From Gammaproteobacteria bacterium HGW-Gammaproteobacteria-13 (lineage in GTDB: Bacteria; Pseudomonadota; Gammaproteobacteria; Pseudomonadales; Pseudomonadaceae), in assembly GCA_002840155.1 (NCBI GenBank), contig PGZH01000012.1, positions 80,179-144,178 of the forward strand: DNA of 64,000 bases, in the 5' to 3' direction. The position numbers and the translations under genes are program-made. Shown piece after piece: positions 8,089 to 17,493 of this stretch (position 1 is the stretch's first letter; the number at the start of each line of letters is the position of its first letter). The notes under the pieces are model-generated. The model saw only the letters and a program-made list of their open reading frames with translations. It was not told the origin of the DNA and made no database searches.

Positions 8089-11000
8089 ATGCACGGCCTG
8101 ATCGCTGCGGCGCTGGATCGCAGCCGCACCAGCCTGTTGTTGCTGCTGTTTCTTATGCTTGGCGGGCTGACGGCGTATTTCGCCATCCCCAAGGAAGCCA
8201 ACCCGGATGTCAGCATCCCGATCATCTATGTCTCGGTAACCCTCGAAGGCATCAGCCCGGAAGACGCCGAACGCCTGCTGGTTCGCCCCCTGGAGCAGGA
8301 GCTGCGCAGCCTCGAAGGGGTCAAGGAAATGCGCTCCATGGCCAGCGAAGGCCATGCCTCGGTGACCCTGGAGTTCGATGCCGGCTTCAATGCCAAGCTG
8401 GCCCTTGCCGATGTACGCGAGAAGGTCGATACCGCGCGCAGCAAGCTGCCGGAAGAGGCCGAGGAACCCACGGTCAATGAAGTCAACGTGGCGCTGTTTC
8501 CGGTGCTGTCGATTGGCCTGTCCGGGCCGATTGCCGAAACCGAGCTGGTGTACATCGCTCGCCGCCTGAAAGAGAACGTCGAAGGCATCGCCGAAGTGCT
8601 CTCGGTGGAAATCGGTGGCGACCGCGAAGACCTGCTGGAAATCGTTGTCGACCCACAGGTGCTCGACAGCTACGGCATCGATTACAACGAACTGTTCAAC
8701 CTGGTCAGCCGCAACAACCGCCTAGTTGCCGCCGGCAGCCTGGATACTGGCGCCGGGCGCATGAGCATGAAAGTGCCCGGGGTGATCGAAAACCTCGAAG
8801 ACGTGTTGTCCATGCCGATCAAGGTGGTGGGCAACAGTGTGGTGACCTTCGGCGATGTCGCCACCATTCACCGCACCTTCAAGGACCCGACCGGTTACGC
8901 GCGGATCAATGGCCAGCCGGCGGTAGTGCTGGAAGTGTCCAAGCGCAGCGGCGCCAACATCATCGACACCATCGAGCAGGTCAAAGCGCTGATGGTCAAA
9001 GCCCAGCCGCTGCTGCCCGAAGGCCTCAAGGTCAGCTACATCATGGATCAGTCGCAGCAGGTGCAGAGCATGCTCAGCGACCTGCTCAACAACGTGATGA
9101 CCGCCATCGTGCTGGTGCTGATTCTGGTGGTGGCGAGCATGGGCATGCGCTCGGCGCTATTAGTCGGGCTGACCATTCCGGGGGCCTTTCTCACCGGCAT
9201 CCTGCTGATTTGGATGCTCGGTTTCACCCTGAATATCGTCGTGCTGTTCAGCCTGATTCTGGTGGCCGGCATGCTGGTGGACGGCGCCATCGTGGTGTCT
9301 GAGCTGGCCGACCGTTATCTGCACCAAGGGCAGACCCCGCGCCAGGCCTGGGCCAATGCCGCCACGCGCATGGCCTGGCCGGTGATCGCCTCCACCGCTA
9401 CCACCCTGGTGGTATTTCTGCCGTTGCTGTTCTGGCCAGGGGTGGTCGGCCAGTTTATGAAATACCTGCCGGCCACGGTGATCGTCTGCCTGCTGGCCTC
9501 GCTGGCCATGGCCCTGGTGTTTCTGCCAGTACTCGGCGCCGTCACCGGTGGCCAACCGTTGCCGCAAGCCACCCAACCAGGCCGTGGCGCCGTAGGTTAT
9601 CGCCGCCTACTCGGCACCTTGTTGAAGCGCCCCGGGCTGACGCTGCTGGGCATGCTCGCGCTGATCGCGCTGATCTACACCGCCTATGGCCGCTTTAACC
9701 ATGGCGTGGAATTCTTCCCCGAAGTCGAACCGGAGAACGCGCAGATCTGGCTGCGCGCCCGTGGCGATTTGTCGGTGCAGGAAAAGGACGCTCTGCTGCA
9801 GCAGGTGGAAAAACGCCTGCTCGGCATGAGCGAGGTCAAGGCGCTGTATGCCCGCTCCCTGGCGCAGCCGGACGGCCAGCTCGGTGCGGACGTGATCGGC
9901 ACCCTGCAGTTCCAGTTCGTCGAATGGCACGAGCGGCGTTCGGCCGGCAAGATTCTCGCCGACATGAGCACACGCACGGCGGATATCCCCGGCATCGTTC
10001 TGGAGTTCCGCAAGCAGGAGGAAGGCCCGAGCAGCGGCAAACCGGTGAAACTGCAGGTCAGCTCGCTGGACCCGGCCAAGGCCGATCAGTGGGTCGAACA
10101 GGTACGCGCCAATATGCAGCGCCTGGGCGGCTTCAAGGACATCGAGGATGACCGCGCTCTGCCGGGCATCGAATGGCGGGTCAAGGTCGACCGCGAGTCG
10201 GCTGCGCGTTTCGGTGCGGACGTGCTGAGCGTGGGCAATGCCGTGCAGATGGTCACCAACGGCCTGAAACTGGCCACCTACCGCCCGGAAGACGCCACCG
10301 ATGAAGTGGATATCCGCGTGCGCCTGCCAGCCAACTGGCGCTCCCTCGACCAGCTCGGCCGGCTGACCCTGAACACCCCGGCCGGGCAGATTCCGCTGAG
10401 CAACTTCGTCTCTCTGCAACAGGCGCCCAAGGTCGGCACCCTGCGCCGGGTCGACGGCAACCGCACCATCACCCTGCAGGCCGACATCGCCGAAGGCGCG
10501 CGCCTGGACGAACGCCTGCAAGCCCTGCGTGAGGCCATGGGCGAGGTGTCCAGTGATGTGCAGGTGAAGTTCGCCGGTGAAGATGCCGACCAGCGTGAAG
10601 CGGCGACCTTCCTCGGCACGGCCTTTGCGGTGGCGATTTTCCTGATGTTTATCATCCTGGTGACCCAGTTCAACAGCATCTATCAGTCGCTGCTGGTGCT
10701 CTCGGCCATCGTGCTGTCCACCGCCGGGGTGCTGATGGGGTTGCTGGTTAACGGCCAGTCGTTCGGCATCGTCATGGTCGGCATGGGCCTGATTGCCCTG
10801 GCGGGCATCGTGGTGAACAACAACATCATCCTTATCGACACCTACAACCAGCTGCGCCGCCAGGGCCTGGAGCCGCGTGAAGCGGCGCTGGAAACCGGTA
10901 GCCTGCGCCTGCGCCCGGTGCTGCTCACCGCCGTGACCACGGTGCTCGGCCTGGTGCCGATGGTGATCGGGGTCAACGTCGACCTGCTCACCCCGAGCCT

Positions 11001-11235
11001 GGGCATTGGCGCACCGTCGACCCAGTGGTGGACCCAGCTGTCCAGCGCGATTGCCGGCGGCCTGAGCTTCGCCACCGTGCTGACCCTGCTGCTGACGCCT
11101 TGCCTGCTGGTACTCGGCTCGCGCTTTGAACGTCGCCCGCCGCCGCTGGAAACCTTCGACGACGACCTGCTCGACCTGCCGGAACATCTGCTGGCCAGTG
11201 CCACCGGAAAGGTCGAGCTGCAACGCACGCCATAA
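8089..11235 (+). CDS. RND multidrug efflux permease
   Basis: The 1048-residue proton-driven inner-membrane pump of the operon, with the usual 12 membrane segments and two large periplasmic loops. It starts with a TM segment (SLLLLLFLMLGGLTAYFA) followed by the family stretch IPKEANPDVSIP. TM4 reads LVAGMLVDGAIVVSELADRY: only one of the two adjacent aspartates of AcrB-type pumps (DD) is kept, as DG. No outer-membrane factor gene is nearby, so it must share a TolC/OprM-like channel encoded elsewhere. The substrate is unknown. The long antisense ORFs across it are GC-rich codon shadows. Confidence 0.93.
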   Translation: MHGLIAAALDRSRTSLLLLLFLMLGGLTAYFAIPKEANPDVSIPIIYVSVTLEGISPEDAERLLVRPLEQELRSLEGVKEMRSMASEGHASVTLEFDAGFNAKLALADVREKVDTARSKLPEEAEEPTVNEVNVALFPVLSIGLSGPIAETELVYIARRLKENVEGIAEVLSVEIGGDREDLLEIVVDPQVLDSYGIDYNELFNLVSRNNRLVAAGSLDTGAGRMSMKVPGVIENLEDVLSMPIKVVGNSVVTFGDVATIHRTFKDPTGYARINGQPAVVLEVSKRSGANIIDTIEQVKALMVKAQPLLPEGLKVSYIMDQSQQVQSMLSDLLNNVMTAIVLVLILVVASMGMRSALLVGLTIPGAFLTGILLIWMLGFTLNIVVLFSLILVAGMLVDGAIVVSELADRYLHQGQTPRQAWANAATRMAWPVIASTATTLVVFLPLLFWPGVVGQFMKYLPATVIVCLLASLAMALVFLPVLGAVTGGQPLPQATQPGRGAVGYRRLLGTLLKRPGLTLLGMLALIALIYTAYGRFNHGVEFFPEVEPENAQIWLRARGDLSVQEKDALLQQVEKRLLGMSEVKALYARSLAQPDGQLGADVIGTLQFQFVEWHERRSAGKILADMSTRTADIPGIVLEFRKQEEGPSSGKPVKLQVSSLDPAKADQWVEQVRANMQRLGGFKDIEDDRALPGIEWRVKVDRESAARFGADVLSVGNAVQMVTNGLKLATYRPEDATDEVDIRVRLPANWRSLDQLGRLTLNTPAGQIPLSNFVSLQQAPKVGTLRRVDGNRTITLQADIAEGARLDERLQALREAMGEVSSDVQVKFAGEDADQREAATFLGTAFAVAIFLMFIILVTQFNSIYQSLLVLSAIVLSTAGVLMGLLVNGQSFGIVMVGMGLIALAGIVVNNNIILIDTYNQLRRQGLEPREAALETGSLRLRPVLLTAVTTVLGLVPMVIGVNVDLLTPSLGIGAPSTQWWTQLSSAIAGGLSFATVLTLLLTPCLLVLGSRFERRPPPLETFDDDLLDLPEHLLASATGKVELQRTP

Positions 11236-11363
11236 GCCGTTCGCCCAGGTCAGCAATGGCCTGGGCGCACGCCCTCCCCCAACGAAAGCCTGGACTGCCG
11301 ATTGCGACTGGGTAGTCGGGCCGCCAGCCCGTACACTCGGCGCATCATTGCCGAGGGCCGACC

Positions 11364-12104
11364 ATGCGCACGCTTTACCAGTTTCCGATTTCCCACTACT
11401 GCGAAAAAACCCGCTGGCACCTGGACCACAAGGGCCTCGACTTTCAGGTCGACAACCTCTTTCCCGGCCTGCACCGGTTAAAGAGCAAGCGCCTGGCGGA
11501 CATCGTCACCCTGCCGATCCTCAAGGATGGCGAGCAGGTAATCGGCGACTCGACGCAGATCGCCCTCTATCTGGAACAGCATTACCCGGAACGCCCACTG
11601 CTGCCGACCGACGCCGCACAACGCGCCGAGGTCCTGGAGCTGGAAGAGCAGTTCGACCGCCTGGGCGTGCACGTACGCCGTTGGCTGTATGGCCAGATCA
11701 AGCAGTGGGACTCGGTGATGCACGCCATGCTCAAGGTCTATCGCCCGCTGCTGGGCCTGCGCGACCTGATGAAGCCGGTGCTGATCAACGGTGTGCAGCG
11801 CCTGTATGGCGTGACCCCGCCGCGTGTGGCGAAATCCCAGGCTGAACTGCTTGAAGGCCTGGCACTGATCGAGTCGCGCATCCACGGCGACCCGTCACGC
11901 TACCTGGTCGGCGAACAACTGACCCTGGCCGACATCAGCGCCGCCGCGCTGTTCGCCCCGTTGTTCACCCCCGCCGGCACGCCGTGGGAAAACATCGCCG
12001 GTCATGATGCAAAAACCCAGGCCTTTCTCGATGAACTGCACGCCCATCCGGCAGGCCAGTGGGTACTGCGCCGCTATGCCGAAGACCGTCAGCGCCGCAG
12101 CTGA
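11364..12104 (+). CDS. glutathione S-transferase family protein
   Basis: A 246-residue GST-fold protein. The N-terminal thioredoxin-like domain (MRTLYQFPISHYCEKTRWHL) carries a Ser-His-Tyr-Cys motif in the position of the GSH-activating residue. TLPILKDGEQVIGDSTQIALYLE supplies the conserved cis-Pro and the E/D-S-T glutathione-binding turn. The alpha-helical C-terminal domain contains LVGEQLTLADISAAALF, the usual GST N-capping region. It probably conjugates or reduces electrophiles in the cytoplasm. It precedes the small cupin gene by 25 bp and may be co-transcribed with it. Confidence 0.85.
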   Translation: MRTLYQFPISHYCEKTRWHLDHKGLDFQVDNLFPGLHRLKSKRLADIVTLPILKDGEQVIGDSTQIALYLEQHYPERPLLPTDAAQRAEVLELEEQFDRLGVHVRRWLYGQIKQWDSVMHAMLKVYRPLLGLRDLMKPVLINGVQRLYGVTPPRVAKSQAELLEGLALIESRIHGDPSRYLVGEQLTLADISAAALFAPLFTPAGTPWENIAGHDAKTQAFLDELHAHPAGQWVLRRYAEDRQRRS

Positions 12105-12129
12105 GTTGTTTGACTAAAGGACTCACAGC

Positions 12130-12459
12130 ATGAACATCAGCGACATCCCCTTCGGCGTCACCGACTGGAGCCAGGTCGAGCGCAGCGAACATGCCGGCGA
12201 AACCGGCATGGCCTACTGGCGCACCCAGGTGTTTGGCAGTATCCGCGTGCGCATGGTCGAGTACAGCGCCGGCTACCTGGCCGATCACTGGTGCCAGAAG
12301 GGCCACATCCTGCTGTGCCTGGAAGGCGAGCTGCACACCGAGCTGGAAGATGGTCGACGCTTTGTGATGACGGCCGGCATGAGCTATCAGGTCGCCGATC
12401 AGGCCGAGGCCCATCGCTCGTCCACCACCAGCGGGGCGCGGCTGTTTATCGTCGACTGA
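12130..12459 (+). CDS. small DHCW-type cupin-fold protein
   Basis: A 109-residue single-domain cupin. The core is LADHWCQKGHILLCLEGEL, which matches what I recall as the DHCW-motif cupin family; its His and Glu could form a metal site, and GARLFIVD closes the barrel. The enzymatic activity is unknown. It lies 25 bp after the GST-like gene with an AAAGGACTCACAGC ribosome-binding region before the ATG. It converges on the methyltransferase gene, with only 18 bp between the two stops. Confidence 0.75.
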   Translation: MNISDIPFGVTDWSQVERSEHAGETGMAYWRTQVFGSIRVRMVEYSAGYLADHWCQKGHILLCLEGELHTELEDGRRFVMTAGMSYQVADQAEAHRSSTTSGARLFIVD

Positions 12460-12477
12460 AGGCTTTATCAGGCCGGA

Positions 12478-13164
12478 TCAGTTGCGCTCGGAACTCAGCA
12501 GCATCAACAGCGACACCGGCTGCTCGCTCTCCGGGTGCAACGGTTCCTGCAGCCACTGCAGGCGCCAGCCGGTTTCGCTGAACAGGCCCAACCAGGACTC
12601 CAGCGTGCGGAAAAACCAGGGCATCGGCTGAGCAAAGCCTTCGCCGAAGCCAGCAAAGGTTTCCACCCGCCAACCGTCGCGATAACCCACATCATTGCAG
12701 GCGCGCCAGGGGTGCAGAGTCTGAATCAGCAGCCGGCCATCTGCTGCCAGCAGGCCATGCAGGGCATTCAAGGTTGGCGCCAGGGGCTCTTCCAGCAGAG
12801 CGAAATTCCCCACCAGCGTATCGAAACGCCCCAGCTGCGCGGCCTGCGCTTCCAATTCGGCATAACCGCACACGCGGTACTGCGATGCGCCACCGGCCGC
12901 CTGTTGCGCCACAGCAATCAGCGGCGCGGAGGCATCCACACCGACCGCCTCGATGCCATGCTCGACCAGCCCGCGGCACAACCAGCCCTCACCGCAGCCC
13001 AGATCCAGTACACGCGTGGGCGCCAGGGCGAGAATCGCCTGAACGATGGCGGCATCAGTCACCAGCCGGCGGCTTTCAATGCGCTGCTCGCGCACTGCCG
13101 CCGTCCAGGCATCGGCATTAGCCTGCCAGCTGAGGTTGAGTTGCTCCCGATGGTCGCGTTGCAT
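12478..13164 (-). CDS. class I SAM-dependent methyltransferase
   Basis: A 228-residue Rossmann-fold methyltransferase. Motif I is clear (VLDLGCGEGWLCRGL, residues ~55-69), followed by an acidic end to strand 2 (VGVDAS), a motif II-like region (FDTLVGNFALLE) and post-motif LLAADGRLLIQTLHPW. It has no membrane segment or leader. The acceptor molecule, small metabolite or otherwise, cannot be deduced. It is a single gene convergent with the cupin gene. Confidence 0.82.
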   Translation of the reverse strand: MQRDHREQLNLSWQANADAWTAAVREQRIESRRLVTDAAIVQAILALAPTRVLDLGCGEGWLCRGLVEHGIEAVGVDASAPLIAVAQQAAGGASQYRVCGYAELEAQAAQLGRFDTLVGNFALLEEPLAPTLNALHGLLAADGRLLIQTLHPWRACNDVGYRDGWRVETFAGFGEGFAQPMPWFFRTLESWLGLFSETGWRLQWLQEPLHPESEQPVSLLMLLSSERN

Positions 13165-13459
13165 AGCTCACTCGTCGCCTGTTCCGTCACGGCTCAATTC
13201 TAGCAATCTGCCTACACACGCAGTGCCAGGGGCAATCCTGCGCCAGTTAGCGCATATCTGTGTTGCCGCTGATCACTTAATCAGCGCGCCAGCGCGTAAA
13301 AATCAGCAAAAAATCCTCTGTCTGCCAAGCCCATCCCTGCCTGCCCCATGTACCAGCGGCTAAACTGCAGACAGTGGCCAGCTGAGAGGAACTCAGTGTT
13401 CAAGCCCGCTGATGTTATTCAGCAACCTGTCAAACCTATGGATGAGTACATCAGGCTAA

Positions 13460-16400
13460 ATGAATATGGGCGCACCTTGGCAACTCGACATAACCACCCT
13501 GCCGGCCGGCGAACAACCCAGCCCCCGCAAGCGCACCAGTAAATTGAAGGTCACCTTCTGGCTGCTTGTGCTACTGCTGGGCATCGCCGCCGGCTTTTGG
13601 CTTGTCGAGGAAGCACGCACCTCGCGCTTTCAGGCCCAGGAACTCAGCCGCTACGCGCAAACCCTCAGTTACCGGGTCAAGCCAGGCCCCAGCCCGTCGA
13701 TCATCTACCCCAAAGAAGGCCCCTTCGATAAACGCCAGGGCTACACCTACCTGCCCTTGATGCTGGAACGCCTCGATCAACGTGGCTTTACCGTGCAGCA
13801 ACAGGCGCAGTTCTCCCCCGCCCTGCTCGACTACGCCCAGCGCGGCCTGTTTGTACCTTACCCGGAGAAGATCCAGAGCGGCCTGCGCATCAGTGACTGC
13901 AGCGGTACGCCCTTCTATGAGTTCCGCTACCCACAACAGCGCTACCCAAGCTTCAACACCATTCCGCCGCTGGTGGCCGGCAGCCTGCTGTTTATCGAAA
14001 ACCGCAAGTTGCTTGATCCTGAACACCCCCTGGCCAACCCGGCAGTGGACTGGCCACGCTTCGTCATGGCGGCCATCTCCCAGGTCGGCAAGCTGCTGGA
14101 TATGCAAGACCAGTCTGCAGGCGGCAGCACCCTGGCCACCCAGCTGGAGAAATACCGCCACTCCCCGGACGGCCTGACGTTATCGGGTACGGAGAAACTG
14201 CGGCAGATGCTCTCCGCCAGTGTGCGCGCCTACCAGAGCGGCCCGCAGACACTGGCCGCGCGGGAAAATATCGTGCGCGACTACCTCAACAGCGTGCCGC
14301 TCTCCGCCGCCCCCGGGCATGGCGAGGTGCATGGCCTGGCCGATGGTCTGCGCATCTGGTTCGGCGCGGACTTCGCCCGGGTCAATCTGCTGCTCGACCC
14401 GGCGCGCTCGCCAGATGCCAGCCTGGCCGAGCGCGGCCTGGCGCTGCGTCAGGTACTGGCCCTGATGATTGCCCAGCGGCGCCCGTCCTATTACCTGGCC
14501 CAGGGTCGCAATGACCTGGCCGAACTGACCGATAGCCATATCCGCCTGCTGGCTGGCGGCGGCCTGATTGACGCGGCGCTGCGTGATGCGGCGCTAAACC
14601 AACAACTCAGCTACCGCGACTGGGCCCTGGAGCCCAATTTGCAGCCGGTGGACAGCAACAAGGGCATCAGCGTCTCGCGAGCGCGGCTGTCAGCCATGCT
14701 CAATATGCCGCTGTATGACCTCGACCGCCTCGACCTGAGCGCCACCAGCACGCTGAACAACGAGCTGCAGCAAGCCGCCAGCCACTATCTGCAGCAACTA
14801 GCCGACCCGGAATTTGCCGGGCAGATTGGTCTGTTTGGCGAGCGCCTGCTGTCGCCGGAAAAGACCGCCGACGTGCGCTACAGCTTCACCCTGTTCGAAC
14901 GCACCAGTAACGGCAGCGTGGTGCGGGTACAAACCGACAGCACCGACCAGCCGTTCGATATCAACGAAGGCAGCAAGCTGGAACTGGGCTCCACCGCCAA
15001 ACTCAGGGTGCTGGCCACCTATCTGGAAATCATCGCCGAACTGCACCAGCGCCACGCGGGGCAGAGCCCCAGCGAATTGCGCGCAGTCAGCGCCGAGGAC
15101 AACCTCACCCGCTGGGCCATCGGTTACCTGCAGAGCACCCCCAACGCCAGCCTGTCGGCCATGCTGGATGCCGCGCTGGAGCGCAAATATTCCGCCAGCC
15201 CGAGCGAGCGTTTCTTCACTGGCGGCGGCATTCACACCTTCAACAACTTCCGCCGGGAAGATAACCAGCGCATTGCCAGCATGCGTGAAGCCCTGCGCGA
15301 GTCGCTGAATCTGCCGTTTATCCGCCTGATGCGCGACCTGGTGCGCTACAGCACTTATCAGGGCCCAAACAACAGCGCCGAGCTGCTCAAGGACGACAAG
15401 GACCCGCGCCGCCAAGCCTATCTGCAAGACTTCGCCGACCGCGAAGGCACCACCTTTCTGCTGCGTTTCTGGCGCAAATACCAGGGCCAGCCCGAACAAC
15501 AGCGCCTGGACACCTTCCTCAACGGTTTGCGCCACACCTCGGTGCGCCTCGCCGCCGTGCACCGCTACCTGATGCCACATAGCGATGAAGCCAGCTTCGC
15601 CGCCTTCCTGCGCAAATACCTGCCCCAGGAAAAACTCAGCGATAAACGCATCAGCGAGCTGTATAAAAACTACGGTCCCGGCGCCTACAACCTGCCGGAT
15701 CAGGGCTATATCGCCCGCGTCCATCCGCTTGAGCTGTGGCTGTTGGGCTACCTGATCGAACAACCACAAGCCACCTTCAGCAATGCGGTGGCCGCCAGCC
15801 AGGACGAACGTCAGGAAGTCTACGGCTGGCTGTTCCGCAGCCGGCACAAGAGCGCCCGCGACAGCCGCATCCGCATCATGCTGGAGGTGGAAGCCTTCCT
15901 CGATATTCATCGGCGCTGGCAAAACCTCGGCTATCCCTTCGCCCATCTGGTGCCGTCGCTGGCCACCGCCATTGGCAGCTCCGGTGATCGCCCGGCGGCG
16001 CTGGCCGAGCTGGTCGGGATTATCCAGAACGATGGCATTCGGCAACCCACCGCACGCATCGACAGTCTGCATTTTGCCGCTGATACGCCCTACGACACCC
16101 TGGTGGTACGTGAACATACCGAGGGCAAGCGGGTGATGGCCTCGGAAGTAGCAGCGGCGCTGCGCAGTGCCCTCGCCGATGTGGTTGAGGCCGGCACCGC
16201 GCGGCGCTTGCTGGGCAGCTTTACCCAGGCTGACGGCCAACCGCTCAAGGTCGGCGGCAAAACCGGCACCGGCGATAACCGCATCGAAACCGTCGGTGCC
16301 GGTGGCCGGGTACTCAGCTCGCGGGCGATGAACCGCACCGCAACCTTTGTCTTCTACCTCGGCCCACGCCACTACGGCACCCTTACCGCTTTCGTCCCTG

Positions 16401-16549
16401 GCCGCGCCGCTGAAAGCTTCCGTTTCACCTCAGCGCTGCCGGTGCAGGTACTCAAAGGCATGGCGCCGATTCTGCTGCCCTACCTTGAGCCGGATACCCA
16501 CAGCCAATGTCTGCCGCCTACGCCTGCGGTTCAGGCCAGAACCTTGTAG
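13460..16549 (+). CDS. atypical class A penicillin-binding-protein-like transglycosylase
   Basis: A 1029-residue membrane-anchored peptidoglycan-synthase-like protein. One N-terminal TM (residues ~30-50) is followed by a GT51-like glycosyltransferase region: FIENRKLLDP (normally ED-x5-H-x-G), GGSTLATQLEKY near residue 220 (normally GGSTITQQ) and ARENIVRDYLNSVPL. The C-terminal half has transpeptidase-type marks: STAK at 511-514 (S-x-x-K) and KTG at 934-936 in GGKTGTGDNR. The order fits class A PBPs, but the protein is longer and its motifs diverge, so activity in either domain is uncertain. It is monocistronic and ends in a strong terminator. Confidence 0.8.
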   Translation: MNMGAPWQLDITTLPAGEQPSPRKRTSKLKVTFWLLVLLLGIAAGFWLVEEARTSRFQAQELSRYAQTLSYRVKPGPSPSIIYPKEGPFDKRQGYTYLPLMLERLDQRGFTVQQQAQFSPALLDYAQRGLFVPYPEKIQSGLRISDCSGTPFYEFRYPQQRYPSFNTIPPLVAGSLLFIENRKLLDPEHPLANPAVDWPRFVMAAISQVGKLLDMQDQSAGGSTLATQLEKYRHSPDGLTLSGTEKLRQMLSASVRAYQSGPQTLAARENIVRDYLNSVPLSAAPGHGEVHGLADGLRIWFGADFARVNLLLDPARSPDASLAERGLALRQVLALMIAQRRPSYYLAQGRNDLAELTDSHIRLLAGGGLIDAALRDAALNQQLSYRDWALEPNLQPVDSNKGISVSRARLSAMLNMPLYDLDRLDLSATSTLNNELQQAASHYLQQLADPEFAGQIGLFGERLLSPEKTADVRYSFTLFERTSNGSVVRVQTDSTDQPFDINEGSKLELGSTAKLRVLATYLEIIAELHQRHAGQSPSELRAVSAEDNLTRWAIGYLQSTPNASLSAMLDAALERKYSASPSERFFTGGGIHTFNNFRREDNQRIASMREALRESLNLPFIRLMRDLVRYSTYQGPNNSAELLKDDKDPRRQAYLQDFADREGTTFLLRFWRKYQGQPEQQRLDTFLNGLRHTSVRLAAVHRYLMPHSDEASFAAFLRKYLPQEKLSDKRISELYKNYGPGAYNLPDQGYIARVHPLELWLLGYLIEQPQATFSNAVAASQDERQEVYGWLFRSRHKSARDSRIRIMLEVEAFLDIHRRWQNLGYPFAHLVPSLATAIGSSGDRPAALAELVGIIQNDGIRQPTARIDSLHFAADTPYDTLVVREHTEGKRVMASEVAAALRSALADVVEAGTARRLLGSFTQADGQPLKVGGKTGTGDNRIETVGAGGRVLSSRAMNRTATFVFYLGPRHYGTLTAFVPGRAAESFRFTSALPVQVLKGMAPILLPYLEPDTHSQCLPPTPAVQARTL

Positions 16550-16575
16550 GGTCGAAATAAAAACTGCCCGCAATA

Positions 16576-16607
16576 AAAACGGGAGGCCAGTGGCCTCCCG
16601 TTTTTTT
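16576..16607. terminator. bidirectional rho-independent terminator
   Basis: AAAACGGGAGGCC / GGCCTCCCGTTTT with a 3-nt loop is followed by a T-run on the plus strand and preceded by A-runs. It can therefore serve both the PBP-like gene and cheR, which converge here. Confidence 0.9.
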
Positions 16608-16621
16608 CAACCCTGCGACTA

Positions 16622-17479
16622 TTACTTCGCCTTGTAGATGATCCCTGGGCTGCACTGCACCATCTGGTAGTGGTTAGGCAGGCCATTGAGCGCTTCAGAA
16701 GCGCCGAGGAACAAATAGCCGCCCGGCTTCAACATCGCATGAATGCGCGTGAGGATGTCCTTCTTCACTTCAGCCGAGAAGTAGATCAGCACGTTACGGC
16801 AGAACACCACATCGAACTTGCCCAGGCTGGCATAACTGTCCAGCAGGTTTAGCGGGCGGAACTCAATGCGGCTACGAATCGCCGGCTTGACCACCCAGCG
16901 CCCCGGCCCCTTGGGGTCGAAATAGCGCTGCAGACGCTCCTGGGAAAGCCCGCGGCCCATCGCCAGACTGTCGTACTCACCGGATTTGCAATTGATCAGC
17001 ATGGTCGGCGAGAGGTCGGTGGCAACAATCTGCAAACCGCCCTTGAGCTGACCGATATTGGTCTTCTCGAACTCATCGATGGTCATCGACAGCGAGTAGG
17101 GTTCCTGCCCGGAGGAGCAAGCGGCCGACCAGATGCGCAGACGCTGACCCGGGCTGGCCTTGATCATCTCCGGCAGCACGCGGTTTTTCAGCACCTCGAA
17201 CGGATAGGTGTCGCGAAACCACAGGGTTTCGTTGGTGGTCATGGCATCGACCACCTGCTCGCGCAAACCGCTGCGTGGCTGACTCTGCATGCGCTGCACC
17301 AGCTCACCCAGAGTCTTGATGCTGTTCTGCTCCATCAACTTGTTGAGCCGACTGGAAACCAGATACTGCTTGTTGGTGCCAAGCAGGATGCCGCAGGCTT
17401 TTTCCAGGAAAGTCCGGAACTGCTCGAAATCCAAATTACCTGTAGACACTCGCGAGGCCTCGACAAACATATGATTCAC
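16622..17479 (-). CDS. cheR: chemotaxis protein methyltransferase CheR
   Basis: CheR methylates glutamates on chemoreceptors using SAM. The 285 residues have the all-helical N-terminal domain (FEQFRTFLEKACGI ... SSRLNKLM) and the Rossmann methyltransferase domain (IWSAACSSGQEPYSLSM, DLSPTMLINCKSGEY, FDVVFCRNVLIYFS). The start could also be the ATG at 17470 or a GTG at 17449 (VSTGNLDF), which has GAGG nearby. The gene follows cheV by 14 bp in the same direction, as in the Pseudomonas cheV-cheR pair. Both are divergent from the flagellar flgA cluster. Confidence 0.95.
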   Translation of the reverse strand: MNHMFVEASRVSTGNLDFEQFRTFLEKACGILLGTNKQYLVSSRLNKLMEQNSIKTLGELVQRMQSQPRSGLREQVVDAMTTNETLWFRDTYPFEVLKNRVLPEMIKASPGQRLRIWSAACSSGQEPYSLSMTIDEFEKTNIGQLKGGLQIVATDLSPTMLINCKSGEYDSLAMGRGLSQERLQRYFDPKGPGRWVVKPAIRSRIEFRPLNLLDSYASLGKFDVVFCRNVLIYFSAEVKKDILTRIHAMLKPGGYLFLGASEALNGLPNHYQMVQCSPGIIYKAK

Positions 17480-17493
17480 TGAGGGCCAGGCCC

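Noticed and set aside
9607-11256. 549-residue antisense ORF across the RND permease
   Set aside because: It lies fully opposite a gene with clear RND motifs, has a His/Gln/Arg-rich composition typical of GC-rich shadow frames, and no recognisable domain.
14798-16372. 524-residue antisense ORF across the PBP-like gene
   Set aside because: Same reasoning: opposite strand carries STAK and KTG motifs, and no promoter or domain is seen for the antisense frame.
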